From Larix kaempferi (taxonomy: Eukaryota; Streptophyta; Pinopsida; Pinales; Pinaceae), in the NCBI GenBank assembly GCA_027924585.1, contig BSBM01000436.1, forward strand, positions 12,066,501-12,130,500: a stretch of DNA of 64,000 bases, given 5' to 3'. The notes under the pieces are model-generated. The model was given only the letters and a program-made list of their open reading frames with translations. It ran no database searches and was not told the origin of the DNA. The first letter of the stretch is position 1. Each line of letters starts with the position of its first letter. The position numbers and the translations under genes are program-made. Below, piece after piece: positions 23,400-35,921 of this stretch.

Positions 23400-23890
23400 C
23401 ACTTGCCTTGAATTGTAATTGACATACAAATTTTGGATGTTTTATTCAAAATTATTAAGAAATTGGGGGTAAAGGATAACCCTCCCTTTATTCTAAGTAT
23501 TCCACCTTCCAAATGTGAGGCTTCATTGGCCAAATGATCAATCTAGCGATTTTGATCTTGAAAGACATGGAAATACTCCATAGATTCAAAGTGACTTTCC
23601 TCCTTTTAGATTCTCATAATGACCCTAGCAAGTTTGTCATTGGATGGAATAAAGACACGCATGAGTCTTATAACTATTGTTAAGTCTCCAAAGACAAATC
23701 TTATAACTATTGTTGAGTCTCGAAAGGAAATTAACTTTCATACTTTGCCTTGAATCCAAAATTTTAAGCCTTTGGTAAAGTGAATGCCTCATCTTGATTA
23801 TTAGTAGCTCCATCCAACCCTCATTCAAAACTTCTTGATTTTGTTTGGGATCAAAGACAATCCCCCCTTCATCTACCACTCCTCTCACAA
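23400..23890 (-). pseudogene. Retroelement RNase H-like remnant
   Basis: The minus strand reads GGIVFDPKQNQEVLNEGW, then SLYQRLKILDSRQSMKV, and after a frame change ESHFESMEYFHVFQDQNR, a stop, and IDHLANEASHLEGGIL. The spacing (GG-V-DP, then a Leu-rich helix, then F-HV-R-N-AD-LA-EA) is that of the RNase H fold used by LINEs and some gypsy elements. A direct repeat of a short LNNSYK-encoding segment interrupts the middle. Neighbouring RT or integrase text is not evident, so the parent class (LINE or Tat-type gypsy) is uncertain. Confidence 0.5.
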
Positions 23891-25465
23891 TTTTGTTAGT
23901 TACATGACCTCAATTTTTCCCTTTTCTTTCTTTCCACTTAGGATTATAGGTTGATTCAGTCTTTGTTTGGTTATTGCACCAATACTAACCTGTGACCACT
24001 TATCTTTTGTCTCTTCTTATAGGCTTTGTGTTTCCAAGGTCTATGGGATCCACAACCCTACCCTCAAGAGAGAATGCATTTGTTTCCTTGTTTATTTGGG
24101 TCATTAGAATTTTGTAATCACCTTCATGGTAAACGTTGTTCTTCACTATAAATAAAATCTCTAGGATCCACTATTTTTTTTAAAGCTCTGTGGAAAGCTA
24201 CTAATGGTTATGTTATATTTTAGCATTTTTAGATTTTTTGTTGGGAAATCAAATTGTTGAGTATAAGACCATTTGCATCTTAATGATATCGGTGATAAAT
24301 CACTTGTATCTTTCCATTCGACTTGTGTTTATTCTATGCTTCTAAGTTAAATTTTGTTTTAAATTTTGTGGTGGCTCGTTTGTTTGGGACTGAGAAAATA
24401 TATTATTTTGATATTTTCTTTCCTATGTAATTTGTGATTGTTCTCAACTACCTGGTCTCATCTCAAGAAGATCAGTGATTTAAGAAAAACTCTAGTTATA
24501 CAAGACCTTTTGTTGAATCAGCATAGGTTTACCTTTCTAACACTATTTCTACATTTTGAATAGATCAATAAATAATGTCATCCATTTACTAGAGAGGAGT
24601 ACCACCTCTTTAAAAACAAAGGATGGTGCTTTTTGAGTTCCTTAAAGATTACCCTTAACATTAAGCCCTTCCCAAAAGGGAGGGCATCAACAAGACCTAA
24701 GCCCTTATAGCCTCCTACAGATGGGTGGGAGCATTTTTAGCCTATTGATGTCAATTTCCCAATGTCTTTATAAGGCTCTACCTAGATTTTCATGACCAAC
24801 CCCCTCTTGTCATTGGCATGGTCTCTTTCTAACCTTTTTATGCTTGGGATGTGTCCCTTTAATATTTTGTTTTATGAATAGTTTTATCTTGACTCTATGA
24901 TTGTGAATTTTTTTGGCTTAAGCCGACCACAATATTAATTTATGTTACACTATACTTGTTTAGGGTAATTGGATGGCTCACTTTTTGGATTAAATCCATG
25001 CCAATATTATTTTCATTAACAAAACACCAATTTAACAACTTTATATTAAATAAAACAAAACTACATCTCGTTGAGATGACAAAACTCCTAAAAAAAAATT
25101 ATAATCGAAAACAAAACAAACCACCACCTCTAAAAATTTCAATGAAAAAGCTTTAACCACCTCTAAAATTTTCAATAAAATATTTATATGTGCATTGCTT
25201 ACCATTAGCCATTTTAAATTTTAAATGGAAAAGAAATATAATGATCATTGAAAAAACAAAGATCGATGGCTTACTTTCCAATCCTTTTCAAACCATAAAA
25301 TCCTCGGCTAGATTACTTAGGATACTGAAAATAAAACCAATGCAGATTTTTTTTTATAAAGAAAAAGAACTAAACTTGGTTTTTTTATAAAAGCAAGGGA
25401 ACTAAACTCGTAATAAATTGGGTGACAAGCAACCATTGACTAACCCTATTTGTTGCATGAAAATT
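23891..25465. other. No recognisable gene
   Basis: AT-rich sequence up to the target duplication of element G2 (ACTCT at 25466-25470). I see no motif-bearing open frame. It may include further decayed retroelement text linked to the RNase H remnant to its left. Confidence 0.4.
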
Positions 25466-25470
25466 ACTCT

Positions 25471-28400
25471 TGTAATACCCTAAATTTTGGATTGATAACC
25501 CATTTAATTTTGTTAAGTATTATTTCATTATACTTATGTGACATTAGAAATTTAGAGAAATAAATTTCTGATGACTATGTGGACCAGCACATAAATGAGA
25601 TGGGAGCTACGGTTCCTATGGGTTTGGAGCATAAATACAAAATAAAATAATAATGAAAAATTAGTATTGAGACACTTGTAAAAACCCTAAAGATGAGTTT
25701 TGAGGAATAATTGATTTAAAGAAATAAAAATTAAGAGAAAAATAAAAAGGAGAACAAGAAAGAAAGAAGGATCATTCATTCATTCATTATCATCAACAAA
25801 AGAGAAGAGAAAAAGAAAATATTGAAAGAAGAAGGAACTTGAAGAGGATTGAATAACCAAATCAAGAAAGTACAAAGGGGCAGTTTGGAGCACAAACTGA
25901 ACCAGAAAAGAAGAAAGCAATGGCAGTTGGGTATGAACTAGGGGCATGAGCAATGTTCAGGTAGGAGCACTACCACAAGTTGCAGGAGAACTGCAAATAC
26001 CTTGTAGAGGTTTTGTTTGATTGTTTTCATAAGTACGGAGACTTAAAAGTCCCTAGAATATCCTGGAGCTCAGGAGTACTGAGTTGGATGTTGGGTTGTT
26101 TGCTGCAAAAAGAAACTTCATAATAACTCGAGGAGACAAGTTAATAATAATAAGAAGACTCTGACCTAAAGGAGCTCTGAACTCAGCTCAGGGGTGACCA
26201 AGAAGGAAAGGAATACTTGTTGGTCTAAGGCTGGGAGGTTTGTGACTGCGTTCCACATGTCATCAGAAATACAGATAAGTGATATATTGTTTGTATTTTA
26301 AAATAGTTTTACTTTGGTTTATCTACAAAGGGTTTGTTTATTTTCTTACAAAAGATTTGTTTTAGAAGTGTTTTGTAACACTAGAACTCTGTATATGTCT
26401 TTTAAATAAATTATTATTTCTCAGTAATGCTTTATAGAATAAGAACGTACATGAAAAACATTAAGTACTTTGTAATACATGTTTATGTAAATTTGAATAA
26501 ATTGTTTATATAGTGTGTAAATAATTATATGTTCAAAGTTGATATATGTATTCCTAAGATAGGAATTATAAAATAGATATTGTTTATGTTATCTTTTATA
26601 GATACATCAAATATATTAAAAGAAATAGCTTTTAATCAAAAGATTTCGATGCTCACAAAGTTATACATAAATACTTTTATCCACTCTGTTTAAGATAGTC
26701 ATAAATCTCTGCCAAGAGAAATACGAATATATTTTCTCTTAATCATTATGCAAATGCCTGTTTTTATCGGCGTGGGAGCGTAAAATCCATGGTTAAAAGT
26801 CGACCAGCATAATGGAAACAAAAACAACATTTATGTATTTGAAAAAGTGTGAGCAACCAATCCTGTCAATAATTATAAGTTAGGGTTTACCTTTAAAGGT
26901 TAAAACAAATACTAATTTTTACATTCTTTGTTTCGTATTTTGCCAAAAAACAAAGAATAAGATTTATATGCAAACCCTAATACTAATACGAGTTATCAAA
27001 GGAGAAATACCCCTTAATACAAAACAAACGATGAATTCGAAGAGGGTTATAAATATACACATGTGGGCAGCAATAGTATTGTAACAGAAAGTATGGATAT
27101 ATGGAATGTAGTAACATTTACACGTATCTTATTCTCGGCTAGAAAACAACCTGAGATCAAAATCAAATCATAACACAATTTAAAGAAAAACGAGAAGCTG
27201 AATAAACTTTCAAAATATATCGAATATCGAAGTAACCAGTTTATATTCTGAGTTTTGCATTAAACAAAAAGAACTGGAATTAGATTCAAGGTCACAATGC
27301 TCGATTATGTCACTTAAACCCCAACAGAACTGTGAACTGCGACTCCACGGAGTCGACTTGACCATTTGCAAAATATATTTACATAGCCAAATAAATAAGA
27401 TGTTGCGTCGAAAGCATTTCAGACTCACAATCTAAAAACATTGTATTGTTTACAGCTTCAGGTCGTATAACATAATGAAGAAGCAAACAAAGGAAACATG
27501 CGGCCATTTCTTTCAGGCATGTAGCCATAGTAAAGAAACCCTATTGTTTAAGTAACCCATTGTTTATCATCGGACAAGATGTGCCCAAGGTTCAAGGAGA
27601 TGATGGGTTACCTAGATAACCATGAGAACCTTTTGTCCTTATTTCCGCTTCTTCTTTTCCCTGCACAGGTATATAAAGTAAAGGTTATTTCCGCTATAAT
27701 GTAATAAATAAACAACCAAGAGTTACACTTGTGCATGGCATTTGATACCTGAGGATAGAGGGATGCGGGAGTTGTTTTCAGCATCACTATACCTTCACAG
27801 GAAACAAGTTTGACTTTAAACATTGCGTAAAACCTAACAAATAGGTAATTAAACAAACTAAACTTAATGTTTGTATATTACTCCTTACTAGAACATGTGT
27901 GGATATTTCACTAAATCCCTCTTTCACCTCTACTTGCACAGAATCGTTGTGGGATACTCCATTGTGCTCAACGCATGCATCTTCTGCACTAGACAGAAGA
28001 GCTTTGAACAGAGCCTCTCGGCATAAGAATGAGCTGGCTCGGAGGCAGCTACACTTTTCTAAGGTGATCACAACCGGTTGGGATTTGAGTCTCAACTCTT
28101 AAACCGGTAAGAGGATAGTTAATGCACAGTTCATTATTGTTATGGGAGCAAAGAACCACACAAAGATCGACGATGGAAGAATATTCATATTCTCCAACTT
28201 GAGTGCCATGGATCCTTATCGACGGTCGATAGCACAACTGTAACTTTTAGCACGCAAGTGAAATTTAATGCACTGGTATTGTAGTTGGAGTCAACCAACT
28301 GGAAATAAACGAGGTAGTCACTTTTGAGTAATAAATTACTTGTCGTCGAGTGTGTAGTTCACCTGCTAAGAGGGCGTCAACCACAAGGGTTTAAAGCAAA

Positions 28401-28879
28401 GGGTTTAAAATTGTATGGCCTGTGTGGCATCATTCCAACATTAGAAACATTTAAATATATGTTGTATTCACAACTTAGGTTAACGCATAGTTTAAAATAT
28501 ATATATGCATGTAGATTTAATAACCTTCCAAAGGTTTATAATACATGGATATATATATATATATATTGTATTGTAAATATATATATATTAACAATAATGA
28601 AGTATTTATATTGAATACAAACAATAGGTTGGATTTATGTTTGTATTACATATTTGGTAAACAAAGGTTTACAAAACATTTGTATTGCACACATAATAAC
28701 TTATGTTGAATATGAATAATGAAGATATAGTTTAAAAGCCCATATTATTATAAAATCAATATTCTTTGTACCTGACTTAGTTATTTAAGAACCAAGCTAA
28801 TGTGTGTAAACGTAGTTTACATGCCAAGAGTAAAAATAAAAAAATAAAAAATAAAAAAATTGTGAAGAGAAACATTACA
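25471..28879 (+). repeat. 5' LTR of G2, about 3.4 kb
   Basis: It starts TGTAATACCCTAAATTTTGG and ends GAAACATTACA. It aligns with 33000-44400 once the two retroposons in the latter are removed. In the first ~170 bp I count about ten differences. Microsatellite-like TA runs lie near 28548-28590. Between about 27600 and 28100 the minus strand shows exon-like pieces bounded by AG and GT (see findings). The length is well above that of the other LTRs here. Confidence 0.93.
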
Positions 28880-28882
28880 AAT

Positions 28883-28899
28883 TGGTATCAGAGCAACGG
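28883..28899 (+). other. Primer-binding site of G2 (initiator Met tRNA)
   Basis: TGGTATCAGAGCAACGG lies three bases after the LTR end and matches the plant initiator Met tRNA complement. Confidence 0.9.
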
Positions 28900-29289
28900 T
28901 TACTACACTGGACCTATAGACTTGTTTACGATTAATGTTGTTTTTAAAAAAAAAAACTGTAGCATACTATTATATTTAAGTTAACAAACGGATGTATTTT
29001 TTGTTGTCTAACAAATAGTTGTTTATCACACATACAGAAGTATGGGCTGTGTTATCCCTAAAGTTGAACCTGACTACTAGGGTCCAGCTTAAGGAAATCT
29101 TAGATGGTAGATATCAGACACCTACTCAGTAATTTTTATGATGTTCTGGTGGCAGATGAGTATATAAAAGAGATCAAGCAACTCAATAATCAGGTAGCAG
29201 GGAGTACATGGACAGAGAATGGTTGTGATCTTAAAACTACGAATATAAGAGCTCAGAAATTATTTCATGATGGTGGCATAGTTATATGT

Positions 29290-31270
29290 TGTTTGGAAGA
29301 ATCATAACATGGAATTTAGACCACATATGGACAGAATACCAAAAGCATACACTTCCTAGATTAAAACAAAATAGGCTCGAAGATCATATCTTAATTCATA
29401 AACAGTCAATTTCTGCAAAAATTAACATAGGAAAATTCATACATGCCTGCAAACTGGTTCAAGGTGTGATTTCCATAACTTTCACAGCCCTCGGCTGGAA
29501 CTCTACCCCCTCCCCTCTTCCCATTATCTCAATACAAATCAGAGAATTTATAGAAATTTACATCAAGCAACTATTGTGAACTTCTTGGAACAAAAGTCTA
29601 ACCGAAAAAATATGTATTACACAATCGAACTCTGAAATCGAATGCCCTCAAAATATGGAATTTGTTCTGGACTATTGATTTCTCATTTGATTTGTTGTCC
29701 TGGAAATGCTCGATTTAAATTTTCGAATGCTGATCTTTCTCCTTGAAATCTGGAATATTCAACCTTTATAAGATATTTACTTATTTCATCGAAGACTAGA
29801 TAACATGGTTGACCTATCAAATGCCAACAAATCTGGTAATGATACTCTTTCTCATGATACTATGCCACGAAGCATTGTTTTTATCCATTTTATTGTAAGG
29901 TATGGCATATGAATGGCAAGTGAATTAGTATTCTTCAAAACAGTTACACTAACCCAAAACCAACGCGAAGTATCCTTTCATGTTCTTGACACTTGGATCA
30001 ATGCGAGCACTTCAAATTGAGACTTGGCATTCAGAGCATTTGGAAGCTTGCTTAATAATCAATGGTCTCTTTTAAAATCATGAGAACAAGACAAATTCTG
30101 GAATGTCGCCATGACTAAGCTTTCTTCATCTGAACTAGATTTGTAAAACAATCACATGCTGCTGATTTGTATGGTAGAAAGTGGATCCTTCAATTGCAGA
30201 TTTAGTGAACCACTTTCAGAATTTATTACCCTGTCCTGGATAATCGTCATCTTCAGATTTGAATGAAGTAAATTCAAGCATTATCAAAGCCAGCGTGATA
30301 CCCACAACGGCAACCACCAGGATCAAGACCTCCGTCAGGGTTTCAGAAAGCAGAAATTGTTCATCTTAATATATGCATATGGACGCACAGGGTAAGCCAC
30401 AGGGATAGCATTCTAAGGAAATTGATAATTACGTAATTTCATACCATCTGTAATCCATTTACCAGCACGACTGAAGTCCCTCCTTTAAACCTCTTATGTT
30501 CACCAAATCAGTTCCTGAATGGAATAAGAATTGAAGAATTATTTCCCAATAGCTCCATTTGGTGAAAATTCGAATGCTATGAATGCCAAAGTTGATAATA
30601 TGACCTGGGACAAACCATTCCAAATGCAAACTGGCCTGTGCTTTTAGTCGTGCAAGGGACAACTCCAAACTCATTTGAAATAGCAGAAAAAGAACTCCCT
30701 TTGATCAGTTTGATTCGAGCTAAAACTGGGAACTCTTGTACTCTTGTAGTGATCCCTATCTAGATCTCCACGCAGAACAATGTTTATCCCATCAATTTGA
30801 ATTTACCTCATCACTAACACAATAATTAAGATGCCAAGTTGCATTATTGTATATGAAACAATCCCCAACCCAAATTCCAGTCCGAACCTACTCATCAATT
30901 GGCTTACCACTATCCAAATATGTAGAAACAACCTCACGATTGTGCTTTAAAATATATAATGAACTGTCACTTGTGATTGCAAGAAGATCTCCATTGTCAG
31001 CTCAATAGACATTTTTCATACTAACATCCATTCACCGAATTACACAAACATCATTGATACTTCCAGCTGCTCACAAAAACCTTGAAGAACAACCCGCCAA
31101 TGCAAATGAATAAAATAATCATCTCAACAACAGATGCCGAGAACTCTCAAAGGAGGAAATAAAAATGAAGATACAAAAACCGACGCCTTCATAGTTTGCT
31201 GGCAATTGGATTTGACCTGGAAACTGCTTTACACATTGTGAAGGAAATGATATAGAAATCGCTTTGGATG
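29290..31270. other. Foreign segment replacing gag-protease-RT in G2
   Basis: Between the leader of G2 and the tail of its RNase H there is about 2 kb without any gypsy coding text. Part of it (about 30780-31070, minus strand) is a coatomer beta-prime pseudogene. A further minus-strand stretch near 30270-30340 encodes a hydrophobic run (EVLILVVAVVGITLALIMLE) that resembles a membrane segment and might come from another captured sequence, though I cannot name it. Exact edges are not visible as repeats. It is probably cellular sequence acquired by the element, or by a later insertion. Confidence 0.55.
30780..31070 (-). pseudogene. Coatomer subunit beta-prime (COPB2) pseudogene fragment
   Basis: The minus strand reads VIR, stop, MDVSMKNVY, stop, ADNGDLLAITSDSSLYILKH, NREVVSTYLDSGKPIDE, stop, [28 protein letters not shown]. 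This matches the region of plant coatomer beta-prime after its WD40 propellers, where the family has [28 protein letters not shown] and NYCVGGEV. Two stops fall at codons where the family has Trp (TGG to TGA) and one at the junction after IDE. The ~15-residue segment normally found between that point and VRTG is missing, with no intron in its place. This suggests a processed, exon-skipped or internally deleted copy. In the cell COPB2 is part of the COPI vesicle coat; this fragment is dead. Confidence 0.8.
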
Positions 31271-31439
31271 GGCACGTAAACACTTTCTTTTTGGCGTTTT
31301 ACTTTAATTTGACATTTTAATGCATCCTTGGTTCTTGGTTCCTATAGTGTAGTATGACTAGATGCCCTTTCTTGTGGAGTGAATATTATGCCATAAATAT
31401 TTTAAACTCTTAACATTCATGGACTTTCAAGTGAATGTT

Positions 31440-32890
31440 CGACAGGTTGAGCACAAATTGGAGTACAAATAGTTGATGCTCTTAGTATGCGAATGCACAT
31501 GTTAACAATGACTTCAGTTAGCAATTTTCAATCTGATTTGGTATTAAAAATCCGGACAACATCTGAAAAAGACCCAAAATATCTGAGTTTAATGCAAAAA
31601 TGCTATGCAGAAAATTCAGAACAACAAGCAATAGATTAGGGTGTGTCAAAATATGGGTTGTTGTTATTTGAAAAAAGGTTATATATACCAGATCTGGTAG
31701 AATTAAAGCAATTGATTCTAGATGAATTTTACAAGAGGCCATATTCTGGTCATCCTGGTTATCAAAAGATGATAATAGCTGTCAAAAAACAATACTATTG
31801 GCCCAGATTGAAGTCTGAAATTGCTAAGTACATAGCAAAGTGTATGGAGTGTCAAAGAGTGAAAGTAGAACACTAACACCTAGCTGGTTTGTTACAACCT
31901 ATACCGATACCAGAATGGAAATGGGAGACTATTTGCATGGATTTCATCACTGGTTTTTCCCAAAAAAAACAAACATAATGATGCTATTATGGTGGTGGTG
32001 GACAAGTTAACTAAGGCAGCTCATTTTATACCAGTTAAATCCACATTCAAAGCAATACATATTGCAGATATATTCATGAAAGAGGTCTTTTGACTTCATG
32101 GAATTCCGAAGGTAATCTCATTTTTGGAAGGAGTTATTTACACGTTTAGGAACAAAATTGAATTTTAGTACAACCTACCATCCTCAAACAGATGGACAGA
32201 CTGAGAGGGTGAATCGGATTTTGGAAGACATGCTTCGTTTGTATGTCATGGATAACCCAAAACAATGGGAAAATTACCTACACTTGGTTGAATTTGCATA
32301 CAATAATGGGTATCAAACCTCTACAGAAATGAACCCATTCAAAATTTTGTATGGAAGAAAGTGTAAAACCCCCATGACTTGGGATGATCCTATGAACAGG
32401 ATTGTGTTGAGTCCTGAGTTTCTAGAAGAACTATGAAACATTGTGCAGAAAGTCAAAACAAACGTAAAAATTGCTCAGGACAGACAGAAAAGCTATGCAA
32501 ATCAACTTAGAGAACATAAAGAATTTGAAGTTGGGGATCATGTATTCCTAAGAGTGAAGGCAAAGAAAAGCTCTCTGAATCTAGGAAAAGTTGCCAAATT
32601 GGCTCCAAGATATTGTGGTCCTTTTCAAATACTAGCTAGAGTAGGACGTGTTGCTTATCAATTAGCTCTGCCAGCAAATTTTAAAGTGCATGATGTGTTT
32701 CATGTTTCATTGTTAAAAAAATATGTATATAATCCTAATCATATTGTAAATTGGCATGTGATTCAGGTGGAATCAGAATGAGACTTCCAGACACATCTAG
32801 TATGTATACTGGATCGAAAAGAGGTGGGAGCACTATAAGCCTGAAGAGGCTACCTGGGAAATGGAACAGGAAATGCGAGAAGCATACCAT
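31440..32890 (+). pseudogene. G2 RNase H tail, integrase and damaged chromodomain
   Basis: It starts with the RNase H end (QVEHKLEYK, stop, VDALS-like), then the integrase zinc region (RPYSGHPGYQKMI, YYWPRLKSEI, CMECQRVKVEH), a stop, and [18 protein letters not shown]. The core reads IMVVVDKLTKAAHFIPVKS and then lacks the block equivalent to the RDTKFTSNF segment of G1, and with it a catalytic Asp. It resumes with FSTTYHPQTDGQTERVNRIL and the C-terminal EFEVGDHVFLRVKAKKSSLN. The chromodomain has lost its middle: ILDRKE is followed directly by WEHYKPEEATWEMEQEM in another frame. Inactive. Confidence 0.9.
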
Positions 32891-32983
32891 TTTCTGTTCA
32901 AAGAAGTACATTACACAAACTAAATTATTTATGATGTTTATTTTATTGTTTTGAAACTTTTTAACACCGAGGACGGTGAAAAA

Positions 32984-32999
32984 TTAAGGGGAGGAGAAA
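32984..32999 (+). other. Polypurine tract of G2
   Basis: TTAAGGGGAGGAGAAA directly precedes the 3' LTR start TGTAATACCCC. Confidence 0.8.
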
Positions 33000-35921
33000 T
33001 GTAATACCCCAAATTTTGGATTGATAACCCCTTTTAATTTTGTTAAGTATTATTTCATTATACTTATGTGACATTAGAAATTTAGAGAAATAAATTTTTG
33101 ATGACTATGTGGACCAGCACATTAATGAGATGGGAGTCACACTTCCTATGGGTTTGGAGGATAAATACAAAATAAAATAATAATGAGAAATTAGTATTGA
33201 GACATTTGTAAAAACCCTAAAGAAGATTTTTGAGGAATAATTAATTTAAAGAAACCAAAATTAAGAGAAACACAAAATGGAGAAAAAGAAAGAAAGAAGG
33301 ATCATTCATTCATTCATCATCATCAACATAAGAGAAGAGAGAAAGAAAATATTGAAAGGAGAAGGATTGAAGATGATTGAATAACCAAATCAAGAAAGTA
33401 TAAGGGGGCAGTTTGGAGCACAAACTGAACTAGAAAAGAAGAAAACAATGGAATCTGGGTATGAATTGGGAGCATGAGAAATGTTCAGGTAGGAGCACTA
33501 CCACAAGTTGCACGAGCACTGCAAATACCTTGTAGAAGTTTTGTTTGATTGTTTTCATAACTACAGAGACTTAAAAGTCCCTGGAACATCCTAGAGCTCA
33601 AGAGTATTGAGTTGGATGTTGGGTTATCTGCTGCAAAAAGAAACTTCATAATAACTGAAGGAGACAAGTTAATAAGAAGAAGAAGACTATGACCTAAAGG
33701 AACTGTGAACTAAGCTCCGGGGTGACCAAGAAGGAAAGAAAGACTTGTTGGTCTAACTCCGGGAGTGTGATTGTGTTCCACAGGTCATCATAAATACAAA
33801 TAAGTGATATGTTGTTTGTATTTTAAAATAGTTTTACTTTGGTTTATCTACAAAGAGTTTGTTTATTTGTTTATAAAATATTTGTTTTATTAAAGATGAA
33901 CATAAGTGTTTTATAACACTACAACTCTGTATATGTCTTTTATATGAATTATTATTTCTCAATAATGTTTTACAGAATAAGAACCTACATGAAAAACATT
34001 AAGTACTTTGTAATACATGTTTATGTAAATCTAAATAAATTGTTTATATAGTGTGTAAATAATTATATGTTCAAAGTTGATATATGTATTCCTGAGATAG
34101 GAATTATAAAATAGATACTATTTATGTTATCTTTTATAGATACATCAAATATATTAAACAGAATAGAGTTTAATCAGATTAGAATGCTCACAGAGTTATA
34201 CATAAATACTTTTATCCACTCTTTTAAGATAGTCATATATCTCTGCCAAGAGAAATACGAATATATTTTCTCTTAATCATTATGCAAATGCCTGTTTTTA
34301 TCGGCATGGGAGCCTAAACTGAAAAAGTGTGAGCAACGAATCGTGTCAATAATTATAAGTTAGGGTTTACCTTTAAAGGTTAAAAAAAATACTAATTTTT
34401 ACATTCTTTGTTTAGTATTTTGCCAAGAAATGTAGAATAAGATTTATATGCAAACCCTAATACTAATACGAGTTATCAAAGGAGAAATACCCTTCAATAC
34501 AAAACAAACGATGAATTCGAACAGGGTTATAAATATACACATGTGGGAAGCAATAGTATTGTAATAGAAAGTATGGATATATGGAACGTAGTAACATTTA
34601 CACATATCTTATTCTCCCCTAGAAAATAGCCTAAGATCAAAATCAAATCATGACACAATTTAAAGAAAAACGAGAAGTTGAATAAACTTTCAAAATATAT
34701 CGAATATCAAAGTAACCAGTTTATATTCTGAGTTTTGTATTAAACAAAAAGAACTGGAATTACATTCAAGGTCACAATGCTCGATTATGTCACTTAAACC
34801 CCAACAGAAGTAACAAGTTAACACACGGGTGTGAACTGCGACTCAACGGAGTCGACTTGACCATTTGCAAAATATATTTACATACGCAAATAAATAAGAT
34901 GCTGCGTCGAAAGAATTTCAGACTCGCAAGAAGTTCCTTCCATAATCTAAAAACATTATATTGTTTACAGCTTTGGGTCGTATAACATAATAAAGAAGCA
35001 AACAAAGGAAACATGCGGCCATTTCTTTCAGGCATGTAGGCAGAGTAAAGAAACCCTATTGTTTAAGTAACCCACTGTTTATCATCGGACAAGATGTTCC
35101 CGGGACTCAAGGAGATGACGGGTTACCTGGCTAACTGTGAGAACCTTTTGTCCTTTATTTCTCGGCATGGATGTAATTTTACCCAACCGCTTCTTCTTTT
35201 CCCTGCACAGGTATATAAAGTAAAGGTTATTTTCGCTATAATGTAATAAATAAACAAAAATAAACAACCGAGAGTTATACTTGTACATGGCATTTGATAC
35301 CAAGGATAGAGGGATGCGGGAGTTGTTTTCAGCATCACTATACCTGCACAGGAAACAAGTTTGACTTTAAACATTGCGTAAAACCTAACAAACGGGCAAT
35401 TAAACAAACTAACTTAATGTTTGTATATTCCTCCTTACCAAAACATGCGTGGATATTTCACTGAATCCCTCTTTCACCTTTAGCATGCACAGAATCGTCG
35501 TGGGCTGGGCTACTCCATTGTGCTCAACGTGTGCATCTTCTGCACCAGACAGAAGAGCTCTGCACAGAGCTTCTCAGCGTAAGAATGAGCTGGCTCGGAG
35601 GCAGCTACACTTTCCTAAGGTGATCGCAACCGGTTGGGATTTGAGTCTCACCTCTGAAACCGATAAGAGGATAGTTAATGCACAATTCACTATTGTTATG
35701 GGCGCGAAGAACCACACAAAGATCGATTATGGAATAACATTCACATCCTTATCAACGGTCGATAGCAAAACTGTAACTTTTACCACGCAAGTGAAATTTA
35801 ATGCACTGGTATGGTAGTTGGAGTCAACCAGCTAGAAATAAACGAGGTAGTCATTTTTGAGTAATAAATTACTTGTCGTTGAGTGTGTAGTTCACCTGCC
35901 AAGAGGGCGTCAAACACAAGG

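Noticed and set aside
29104-29307. 67-codon frame after the G2 primer site as a gag start
   Set aside because: It has no gag motif and ends at the edge of the foreign segment; the evidence is insufficient.
30200-30700. Possible receptor-like kinase remnant next to the coatomer fragment, based on a membrane-like segment
   Set aside because: I could not find lectin or kinase motifs in order; only the hydrophobic run is visible, so no family is claimed.
35449-35817. 122-codon frame in the G2 3' LTR that could be a gene
   Set aside because: The equivalent stretch in the 5' LTR is interrupted, and the exon-like signals there lie on the opposite strand; no family was recognised.
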